From NCBI GenBank assembly GCA_934403665.1, contig CAKRUL010000017.1, positions 1 through 11,232 on the forward strand: DNA of 11,232 nucleotides, written 5' to 3'. The notes beneath the pieces were generated by a model, which was not told where the DNA came from, searched no databases, and was given only the letters and a program-made list of their open reading frames with translations. The translations under genes and the position numbers were made by a program. Of the stretch, positions 5,696 through 11,232 are shown one piece after another (position 1 is the stretch's first letter; each line of letters starts with the position of its first letter). The DNA is from an uncultured Clostridia bacterium. Its GTDB lineage: Bacteria; Bacillota_A; Clostridia; UMGS1840; HGM11507.

Positions 5696-5723
5696 GAGCC
5701 ATGCGGCTTTTGCCGCATGGCTC
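5696..5723. terminator. Perfect 12-bp hairpin between converging fucosidase and feoB genes
   Basis: GAGCCATGCGGC, a TTTT loop and GCCGCATGGCTC form a perfect 12-bp stem at the convergent junction, 16 nt from the feoB stop codon. Neither side has an uninterrupted T-tract (plus strand: GAATACTTTTCC), so it looks like a bidirectional, less canonical terminator serving both transcripts. Confidence 0.65.
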
Positions 5724-5739
5724 GAATACTTTTCCGCCC

Positions 5740-7884
5740 TTAGACGGCAATCCCGAAGAAACGCGCCAGAAAAGCGACTGTGCCGCAGATCACCATCCCT
5801 GTGACGGTCGGAACCAGAAAAGAAATCAGCGTCCACTTGACGCTTTTCGTTTCTTTTCGGATGGTCAGACAGGTGGTGGAGCAAGGCCAATGCATCAGAG
5901 AAAACAGCATGGTGCATACAGCCGTCAGCCAGGTCCAGCCGTTTGCTGTGAGAAGCTCCTTCAACTGCATCAAATGATCGATTTCCGCAATGCTGCCTGT
6001 CGACATATAGGCCATGATGATGATGGGCACGACAATTTCATTGGCAGGAAAGCCGAGAAAAAAGGCAATGAGAATCACACCGTCCATTCCCAAACATCTT
6101 CCGAAGGGATCCAAAAAGGCAGCGCAATGCGCCAGCAAGGACCGGTCTCCTGCAGAGATGTTCGCCATCAGCCAAATGAGGATTCCTGCCGGTGCCGCGA
6201 CCGCCGCTGCGCGGCCAAGCACAAACAGAGTGCGGTCAAAGATGGAGCGCACAATCACCTTTCCGATTTGCGGTCTGCGATAAGGCGGCAGTTCCAGTGT
6301 GAAGGAAGAAGGAACTCCTTTTAATATGGTTGCGGACAGCAGACGTGACATGAGGAAGGTCATCAAAACGCCCAGAAGAATCACTCCGGTCAACAAAAGG
6401 GTGGAAACAACGGAGCGTGCAGGACCGGAGAAGGTGCCTGCAAAGAACATCGTGATGATTGCAATCAGAGTGGGAAATCTGCCGTTGCAGGGGACAAAGC
6501 TGTTGGTGATCATTGCAATCAGCCGTTCACGCGGAGAATCAATGATGCGGCAGCCGACGATGCCGGCGGCATTGCACCCGAATCCCATACACATCGTAAG
6601 AGCCTGTTTTCCGCAGGCTTTTGCCTTCTTAAAATATTTATCCAAATTGAACGCCACGCGGGGCAAATATCCCAAATCCTCCAGCAGAGTGAAAAGCGGA
6701 AAAAAGATTGCCATAGGAGGAAGCATGACAGCAACGACCCATGCCAAAACGCGGAACATGCCGAGCACCAGCACACCGTGCAGCCAGTCGGGGGCGTTCA
6801 CCAGGCGAAACAAACCTGTGAGGCGTTCCTGTACCCAGAACAGTCCGTCGGACAACAGCCGGGAGGGGTAGTTTGCACCGACAAGCGTGATCCAGAACAC
6901 GACCGCCAGCAGTAGAATCATGATGGGGATTCCGGTTCGTTTGTCCGTCAGCACCTGATCAATTTTTCGGTCTCTTTGATGATAATCCTTCTTTTCAAAG
7001 TAGACGCTGTTCAGACAGACCTCTTCCGCTTTCAGCACGATTCCCGATTCCATCAGATCCTCTACTCGGTCCGGCTCAATTCCTTTGGATGCCAAATATT
7101 CTTTTGCTTCCTTCTGTGCGGCTTGAATATCGGCATTTTCCAAAAGGGAAAAGCCCAAAAATTGCTGCATGGAACGAAACAGATTTTCGTCCGGGTGCAA
7201 CAGTTTTAAAGCAACCCAGCGGCTGTTGCATTGTCCGTTCAGAAGATTGGAGACAGAGGGCTCAATTTTCTGAATGGCTTTTTCAATCGGAAGCGGATAA
7301 CGGATGGAGACAGGCGAAATCTGTTCTTTCCGTTTTACGACAGATTCCACCTTTTCCATCAGCTGACTCAAGCCCTTGCCGTCTCTTGCGCTGGTTCCGA
7401 TGACGGGAACGCCCAAGCTGTGCGAAAGACGGTTCAGGTCGATGCGAATCTGTTTCTTTTTTGCTTCATCCAGCAGATTCACACAGACAATCACATGGTT
7501 CGTCATCTCGATTGTCTGCAGAACCAGGTTCAGATTTCTCTCTAAACAAGTGGCGTCACACACGACGATAACGGCATCCGGCTGTTCAAAGCAAATAAAG
7601 TTTCTTGCTACTTCCTCTTCGGCGGAATGAGCCATCAGGGAATAGGTTCCCGGCAAATCAATCAGAATATATTCTGTTCCGTTATGTATATATTTTCCCT
7701 GAGCGTTCGTCACGGTTTTTCCGGGCCAGTTTCCGGTATGTTGGTTTAATCCGGTCAGCTCATTGAAAACCGTGCTTTTTCCGACATTAGGATTGCCTGC
7801 CAAGGCGATGACCTTATTTGCGCGGTTGAGCAGAAGATCGTTGTCAATGGCGCCTCTTCCGGTTGATTCAGCGGTTAAACCCAT
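5740..7884 (-). CDS. feoB: Ferrous iron transport protein B
   Basis: A 714-aa inner-membrane Fe(II) transporter with an N-terminal G-protein domain. G1 is GNPNVGKST at 30-38, G3 is DLPG at 76-79, G4 is NLLD at 136-139 and the G5-like SARDG is at 165-169. A helical spacer reaches to about 310, followed by the hydrophobic transporter half. MGFGCNAAG at 433-441 and NSFVPCNGRFPTL at 461-473 are the conserved Gate regions, and the C-terminus has the usual W-P-C-x7-R-x-E motif (about 666-678). The length is normal for compact Firmicutes FeoB without the cysteine-rich tail. AAAGGAGA lies 7 nt before ATG 7884. An in-frame upstream extension would run through the intergenic hairpin into feoA and is not supported. 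It follows feoA by 95 nt and ends against the convergent hairpin. Confidence 0.97.
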   Translation of the reverse strand: MGLTAESTGRGAIDNDLLLNRANKVIALAGNPNVGKSTVFNELTGLNQHTGNWPGKTVTNAQGKYIHNGTEYILIDLPGTYSLMAHSAEEEVARNFICFEQPDAVIVVCDATCLERNLNLVLQTIEMTNHVIVCVNLLDEAKKKQIRIDLNRLSHSLGVPVIGTSARDGKGLSQLMEKVESVVKRKEQISPVSIRYPLPIEKAIQKIEPSVSNLLNGQCNSRWVALKLLHPDENLFRSMQQFLGFSLLENADIQAAQKEAKEYLASKGIEPDRVEDLMESGIVLKAEEVCLNSVYFEKKDYHQRDRKIDQVLTDKRTGIPIMILLLAVVFWITLVGANYPSRLLSDGLFWVQERLTGLFRLVNAPDWLHGVLVLGMFRVLAWVVAVMLPPMAIFFPLFTLLEDLGYLPRVAFNLDKYFKKAKACGKQALTMCMGFGCNAAGIVGCRIIDSPRERLIAMITNSFVPCNGRFPTLIAIITMFFAGTFSGPARSVVSTLLLTGVILLGVLMTFLMSRLLSATILKGVPSSFTLELPPYRRPQIGKVIVRSIFDRTLFVLGRAAAVAAPAGILIWLMANISAGDRSLLAHCAAFLDPFGRCLGMDGVILIAFFLGFPANEIVVPIIIMAYMSTGSIAEIDHLMQLKELLTANGWTWLTAVCTMLFSLMHWPCSTTCLTIRKETKSVKWTLISFLVPTVTGMVICGTVAFLARFFGIAV

Positions 7885-7923
7885 TTTGATATCTCCTTTC
7901 TTTCTATGGGATGTTGCTGAAAT

Positions 7924-7971
7924 AAAAACAAGGCGTTTTTTTGTTATGTATGATAAAAACACCTTGTTTTT
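7924..7971 (-). terminator. Terminator-like hairpin between feoA and feoB
   Basis: A 17-bp stem (7924-7940 with 7955-7971, one G-T pair, 14-nt loop) begins about 8 nt after the feoA stop on the minus strand. Its GC core is ACAAGG and it ends in TTTTTATTT on that strand; the plus strand shows T-runs as well. It has the form of an intrinsic terminator inside the feoAB unit, so it may lower feoB relative to feoA, or protect the 3' end of a processed feoA message. Confidence 0.7.
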
Positions 7972-7979
7972 TGCTTTTT

Positions 7980-8213
7980 TCAGCAGCACTCTACGATAAT
8001 CTGAGAAGAATCCTCGCTGCGCAGGGCAATCACGGCTCCCCGTATCAGGTAGGCAACGGGATCTCCGCCCGGACTTTTTTTCAAACATTCAATATCGGTT
8101 CCCTCGATCAAACCGATATCCAGCATTCTGCGGCGCATGGCGCCGGTGGACAGCAGTCGGCACACTTTGGCGGTTTCGCCTTCCGCTATATTATTTAATG
8201 TTGCTTGATACAT
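7980..8213 (-). CDS. feoA: Ferrous iron transport protein A
   Basis: A 77-aa cytosolic protein of typical FeoA length with the SH3-like FeoA fold. LLSTGAMRRRMLDIGLIEGTDIECLKKSP at about 20-48 is the standard block (G-x-x-x-R-x-R-L-x-x-x-G-x-x-x-G), followed by GDPVAYLIRGAVIALRSEDSSQIIVE, the G-[DN]P-x-x-[FY]-x-[IVL]-x-G-x-x-[IVL]-x-L-[RS] core. FeoA assists the transporter FeoB, probably by binding its cytosolic part. TAGGAG lies 9 nt before the ATG. It is the first gene of the feoAB pair, but a strong hairpin separates it from feoB. The C-terminus ends in Cys-Cys, which is a little unusual. Confidence 0.95.
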   Translation of the reverse strand: MYQATLNNIAEGETAKVCRLLSTGAMRRRMLDIGLIEGTDIECLKKSPGGDPVAYLIRGAVIALRSEDSSQIIVECC

Positions 8214-8249
8214 GGTTGTTAACTCCTAAAGATTTCAATATTGATCCAA

Positions 8250-8281
8250 GAAAATTTATTTCCCATTTTCAGCTTATGCAA
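8250..8281 (-). promoter_or_regulatory. Candidate feoAB promoter with overlapping palindrome
   Basis: On the minus strand TTGCAT (8281-8276) and TAAATT (8258-8253) are spaced by 17 nt, both weak matches to consensus. An imperfect palindrome with arms GAAAAT and ATTTTC (8250-8270, 9-nt spacer) covers the -10 box and part of the spacer. An iron-dependent repressor (Fur or DtxR type) would be expected here, but the sequence is not a clear match to the TGATAATNATTATCA Fur box. Confidence 0.35.
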
Positions 8282-8285
8282 AAAG

Positions 8286-8332
8286 AGGAGATTTGTTTCC
8301 GGGGAAACAAGAACGCAAGGTCTCCGTCTCCT
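8286..8332 (-). promoter_or_regulatory. Nested inverted repeats upstream of feoA
   Basis: TTGTTTCC and GGAAACAA (8293-8310, 2-nt centre) form a perfect palindrome, inside an outer pair AGGAGA (8286-8291) and TCTCCT (8327-8332). In minus-strand RNA the structure is followed by CUUUUU, so it could fold as a weak terminator or attenuator; as DNA the inner palindrome could be an operator. It lies between the terminator of the upstream gene and the feoA promoter region. Confidence 0.35.
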
Positions 8333-8349
8333 TCGATTCGTTTGCCGGG

Positions 8350-8390
8350 AAAAAACAGAAAAACCGTATCACAATAAAGATGCGATACGG
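8350..8390 (-). terminator. Rho-independent terminator of the PRK06851-like gene
   Basis: In minus-strand RNA CCGTATCGCA pairs with TGTGATACGG (10 bp with one G-U) around a 7-nt loop, followed by TTTTTCTGTTTTTT. It begins about 33 nt after the stop codon of the upstream ATPase gene and separates it from feoA. Confidence 0.85.
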
Positions 8391-8422
8391 CTCTGCTGAT
8401 AGCTCCAATAGATTTCCAATGT

Positions 8423-9484
8423 TTAATTGCTTGCCAAAATTTCCTCTTTGACGGTGTCCCTTAGTATGTTGATTTGTTCAAAATCGATGTTGGGCACATA
8501 GCACTGTTCCAATTCATCATGCAATGCTTTTGCCTCGCGAATGACAGAGATTGCTTTTTGAATCAGAGTGTCCATCCATTCTGTGTTATATCGGATTTCC
8601 GCTTTGTCCGGTTCGCCGTAACAGCCGGAAAGATCAATCGCATTTCCGCCGCTGTACGGATGATAGGCATTGGAGGTGACGACTGAGACGCCAAGCTCTT
8701 TTATGATCAGATGATCTATTTTGTTCACCGGATCCATCGGACAATAGAAGGTCTCCACGGCGAAATCGCGCCGGAGCGCTTCGTTTCGGATGGTTTTAAG
8801 CAGCTGCGGCGCACAGTCTCCGGCATGGCTTTTGATTTGATAAACGATGGGGGTCCGAATGGTTTCCTGCATATAGTTTACAAGGCCGTTCGGCGTGATT
8901 GCCGATAAAAACATTTTGCGCTCTTTTTCCTCTTTTCCCTTTTGGTCTGCAAATATTTCACGGATCAGATTGGAGGAAATCGTTTTTAAATTGGTATGAA
9001 GAAAAACATTCTGATACATATTATTGATATCCAGCCAAATTTCCCTGGCACTTTTTAAATAACGGTAAGCGCGGCTGAATTTCTGACCGATCGCCTCGTT
9101 GAGAGACAGGATGGTATCCTTTTGCTCTTTCAGCTTTGCCGTGTTGAAAAAATCGCCGAAATGCAGAATAATGTCGCATGCACCCGGATTTTTCGGATCC
9201 ACAATGTGCGGAGCAGTGCCGTCCACAAGCAGTGTGCGATAGTGCGGAATCAGGATGCCGTCCAGGGAATGCGGATCGGAAGAACAGTGCAGAAATTCCA
9301 CATCGCACCCCATGGAAAGGAAATCGTTTGCAAGCGTTTTGAAAAAGGTAGACTTTCCTGACCCCGGACCTCCTTTGACACAGTAAATCATATTGGCATC
9401 TTTCTGTGAAAGAATCTGGTCATAATAGCTGAAAAAACCTTGGGTTGTGTTCCCACCGGGAAATAAATCTGTTTTTTGCATCAT
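8423..9484 (-). CDS. PRK06851-like ATPase with duplicated P-loop NTPase halves
   Basis: A 353-aa soluble protein built of two homologous halves. The first has the Walker A motif KGGPGSGKST at 37-46, then VEFLHCSSDPHSLDGILI at 62-79 and VDGTAPHIVDPKNPGACD at 87-104. The second half repeats this layout (IVYQIK at 213-218, ETFYCPMDPVNKIDHLII at 244-261, VVTSNAYHPY at 268-277), but its P-loop position reads SHAGDCAPQ and cannot bind nucleotide in the normal way. The layout and signature FPGGNTTQGF at the N-terminus match the uncharacterised clostridial PRK06851 group; its function is not known to me. GAGGTGA precedes two adjacent ATGs (9484 and 9481); the first is used here, the second is equally possible. 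Upstream in-frame sequence starting with TTG is not family-like. The gene is monocistronic with its own terminator. Confidence 0.82.
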   Translation of the reverse strand: MMQKTDLFPGGNTTQGFFSYYDQILSQKDANMIYCVKGGPGSGKSTFFKTLANDFLSMGCDVEFLHCSSDPHSLDGILIPHYRTLLVDGTAPHIVDPKNPGACDIILHFGDFFNTAKLKEQKDTILSLNEAIGQKFSRAYRYLKSAREIWLDINNMYQNVFLHTNLKTISSNLIREIFADQKGKEEKERKMFLSAITPNGLVNYMQETIRTPIVYQIKSHAGDCAPQLLKTIRNEALRRDFAVETFYCPMDPVNKIDHLIIKELGVSVVTSNAYHPYSGGNAIDLSGCYGEPDKAEIRYNTEWMDTLIQKAISVIREAKALHDELEQCYVPNIDFEQINILRDTVKEEILASN

Positions 9485-9613
9485 GCTCACCTCTTCGATT
9501 CCATAGAAAATTCCGGAGATCCGTTTCTTTTTTTGCGCGGATTCCGGCAAAACAGCGAAAATTTCTTTTCCTCATGCATTGCTCGGTGAAAAGAAAATGA
9601 TCTTGAAAAAAGT

Positions 9614-9632
9614 TACAATATATTATATTGTA
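9614..9632. promoter_or_regulatory. 19-nt palindrome in the divergent intergenic region
   Basis: TACAATATA and TATATTGTA flank a single central base, a perfect 9-1-9 inverted repeat. On the minus strand it contains TATAAT (9627-9622), which may be the -10 box of the ATPase gene; the nearest -35-like TTTACA is 20 nt away, which is rather far. The 1-nt-centred symmetry recalls Fur/PerR-type boxes but the sequence is not a consensus match. It lies about 65 nt upstream of the -35 box of the plus-strand transporter. Confidence 0.5.
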
Positions 9633-9697
9633 GGCTTTGACGAATTATGTAAATTATTTTCGTTAAATTTTTATAAAAAATAATCTTGGAAATTCCT

Positions 9698-9725
9698 TTG
9701 CAAAAGTTGTTTTGTATGTTATGAT
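9698..9725 (+). promoter_or_regulatory. Promoter of the Na/Pi cotransporter gene
   Basis: TTGCAA at 9698-9703 and TATGAT at 9720-9725 are spaced by 16 nt, and TG two bases before the -10 box (9717-9718) makes it an extended -10 promoter. The start of transcription would be near 9732, leaving a very short leader that still holds the GGAAAGGGG ribosome binding site. Confidence 0.6.
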
Positions 9726-9747
9726 AAATTGGAAAGGGGTGCGGCAT

Positions 9748-11232
9748 ATGATTGAATGGCTGACAATTGCAGTCGGTGTGCTTGGGGGACTTTGCTTGTT
9801 CCTGTATGGCATGAAAGGAATGGGGGAAGGACTCGAAAAGGTTGCCGGTACAAAGATGCAGCAGATTATTGAGTCTCTTACGGGGAATATCATAAAAGGA
9901 ATTTTGGTTGGAACGGTTGTCACCGCCATCATTCAGTCATCTTCCGCCACTACAGTGATGGTAGTCGGCTTTGTCAGCGCAGGTCTCATGACGCTGAAAC
10001 AGGCTGTGGGCGTCATTATGGGAGCAAATATCGGTACAACAGCGACCTCTTTTATCTTGAGTGCAAGCGATATCAACGCTTCCGGTCTGATGAGCTTATT
10101 GAAGCCGGAATTTCTGATGTATGTTTTTGTGATTGTGGGTATCCTTCTGATTATGGGAGCGAAACGGGAACAAAGCAAAGATGTCGGGGAAATTATTTTT
10201 GGATTGGGGATTCTGTTCATCGGGATGGACATTATGTCCACCGTGATGAGTTCGATTGACGATATTTATTTTCAAAAGGCATTTACCATGTTTTCCTCCA
10301 ATCCGTTTTTTGGCGTATTGATCGGCGCAGCGGTTACTGCTTTGATTCAGTCTTCCTCCGCATCTATCGGCATTTTGCTTGCAGTGAGTGCGACAGGGGC
10401 AGTCACCTTTGCCGGAGCGGCTCCGATTATTTTAGGGCAAAATATAGGAACTTGCGTAACGGCTCTTTTATCCAGCGTCGGATCTTCCAAAGAGGCAAAA
10501 AAGGCAGCTTTGGTTCATCTGTATTTCAATGTGATCGGAACCGTTCTTTTTCTGATTTTATTATACAGCATTCATGCGGCGGCTCCGCAGGTCTTTCCGT
10601 TCTGGAACAATACGATAGGAAAGTTGGACATCGCGGTGTTCCATCTGTGCTTTAATGTTTTGTGCACATTGTTCTTTCTGCCGTTTAACAAAGCGCTTGT
10701 GTGGCTGGTGGAGTTCACGGTCAGCAGGGACAAGCAGGTGCAAAAAGAAATGGAAATTACAAACCGGCTGGACGATCGGTTTTTATACTCCCCGTCGGTG
10801 GCGCTTTCTCAGTGTAAATCGGTTATGACGGATATGTTCCGCCTTTCCACCGCCAATGTGAGAAAAGGCGCGGAGACTTTATTCAATAAGAAAGACAAGG
10901 AAATTCAGGGAGTCTTTGAAAACGAGAAGAAAGTAGATGATTTGGAGGGAAGCGTTTCCCGCTATCTTCTCAAGATCACCGATAAGGATTTGACAGAGAA
11001 GGAAGCCAAGATGGCCGCCGGATATATTCATATTCTTACCGATATCGAGCGGATGTCTGACCATGCGAAAAATTTGGCGGAATATGCGCAAGAGATGATA
11101 GAACGCAAGGTTGATTTCACAGATAAAGCATATGTGGAGCTTCACAATATGCTGGAGGCAACTTTTGAAATCATGGATTTGACCGTGCAGGCATTTATCG
11201 ACAACGATAAGGAAGCAATCAAGAAAATTCAG
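9748..11232 (+). CDS. Na/Pi cotransporter family protein with C-terminal PhoU-like domain (3' end outside window)
   Basis: The frame is open for 495 codons from ATG 9748 to the edge; family members have about 540-600 residues, so the last part is missing. Two inverted Na_Pi_cotrans repeats (PF02690) are clear: QSSSATTVMVVGFVSAG at 63-79 with MGANIGTTATS at 91-101, and QSSSASIGILLAVSATG at 201-217 with GQNIGTCVTALL at 230-241. The QSSSA loops are the signature that forms the sodium and phosphate site. Hydrophobic segments continue to about 322. From about 350 a helical domain resembling PhoU begins, with HILTDIERMSDHAKNLAEYA at 428-447. The protein should import phosphate with sodium in the cytoplasmic membrane, the PhoU part possibly controlling it. 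AAAGGGG lies about 8 nt before the ATG. Confidence 0.93.
   Translation, partial: MIEWLTIAVGVLGGLCLFLYGMKGMGEGLEKVAGTKMQQIIESLTGNIIKGILVGTVVTAIIQSSSATTVMVVGFVSAGLMTLKQAVGVIMGANIGTTATSFILSASDINASGLMSLLKPEFLMYVFVIVGILLIMGAKREQSKDVGEIIFGLGILFIGMDIMSTVMSSIDDIYFQKAFTMFSSNPFFGVLIGAAVTALIQSSSASIGILLAVSATGAVTFAGAAPIILGQNIGTCVTALLSSVGSSKEAKKAALVHLYFNVIGTVLFLILLYSIHAAAPQVFPFWNNTIGKLDIAVFHLCFNVLCTLFFLPFNKALVWLVEFTVSRDKQVQKEMEITNRLDDRFLYSPSVALSQCKSVMTDMFRLSTANVRKGAETLFNKKDKEIQGVFENEKKVDDLEGSVSRYLLKITDKDLTEKEAKMAAGYIHILTDIERMSDHAKNLAEYAQEMIERKVDFTDKAYVELHNMLEATFEIMDLTVQAFIDNDKEAIKKIQ

Noticed and set aside
5701..6871. Long plus-strand frames opposite feoB
   Set aside because: Antisense to conserved FeoB membrane segments, basic low-complexity products, no ribosome binding sites.
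7885..8088. N-terminal extension of FeoB by 68 codons
   Set aside because: It runs back through the hairpin into feoA in another frame, has no FeoB-like sequence, and ATG 7884 has a strong ribosome binding site.
8214..8360. Fe(II)-sensing (NiCo-type) or other riboswitch before feoA
   Set aside because: The space is short and I cannot recognise the conserved junction sequences; only simple inverted repeats are seen.
9663..10241. Minus-strand frames opposite the Na/Pi cotransporter
   Set aside because: They mirror the transporter's codon usage, carry no recognisable motif and lie over conserved QSSSA regions.

Overview
The window looks like chromosomal DNA from a low-to-mid GC Gram-positive anaerobe, most likely a gut-type Clostridia/Oscillospirales-like member of the Firmicutes. 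The reasons are strong AGGAGG-type ribosome binding sites at most genes, near-consensus TTGACA-17-TATAAT promoters, a cytosolic GH29 fucosidase, feoAB, an Na/Pi-PhoU cotransporter and a PRK06851-type duplicated ATPase. This is an inference from gene content; no rRNA or other phylogenetic marker is present.

Left block, about 1-4069, all on the minus strand. It reads from a consensus promoter (4041-4069) and a 32-nt operator-like palindrome (4009-4040) through a TetR regulator, a 92-aa glycine-rich membrane protein, an isoprenylcysteine carboxyl methyltransferase (ICMT)/PEMT-like membrane methyltransferase, a possible 52-aa protein, an 82-aa two-helix membrane protein, a serine hydrolase (beta-lactamase fold), a remnant of a CDP-alcohol phosphatidyltransferase, a GNAT acetyltransferase and a short remnant of an apparent metallo-beta-lactamase-fold protein. 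The genes are closely spaced and co-oriented, so they are probably one autoregulated TetR operon. Its distal half is decaying: the serine hydrolase lacks its C-terminus, and its reading frame runs out of frame into the C-terminal half of the phosphatidyltransferase, as expected from a deletion that fused two neighbours.

Middle block, 4070-5739. A divergent consensus promoter with a leader of about 150 nt, which holds a possible 14-codon peptide, drives an alpha-L-fucosidase (GH29) without a signal peptide. Two hairpins follow, one of them a perfect 12-bp stem shared with the converging feoB.

Right block, 5740-11232. feoA and feoB (ferrous iron uptake) lie on the minus strand and are separated by a terminator-like hairpin just after feoA. 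Upstream are possible operator palindromes and a strong terminator for the next minus-strand gene, a PRK06851-like protein with two homologous NTPase halves of which only the first keeps a P-loop. That gene diverges from an Na/Pi cotransporter with a C-terminal PhoU-like domain that runs off the right edge. A 19-nt perfect palindrome sits between the two.

The points most worth follow-up are the gene fusion/decay in the TetR operon, the TetR operator/promoter layout, the feoA-feoB hairpin and the asymmetric ATPase. I see no CRISPR array, insertion sequence, tRNA or rRNA, and nothing I can defend as a wholly new system.
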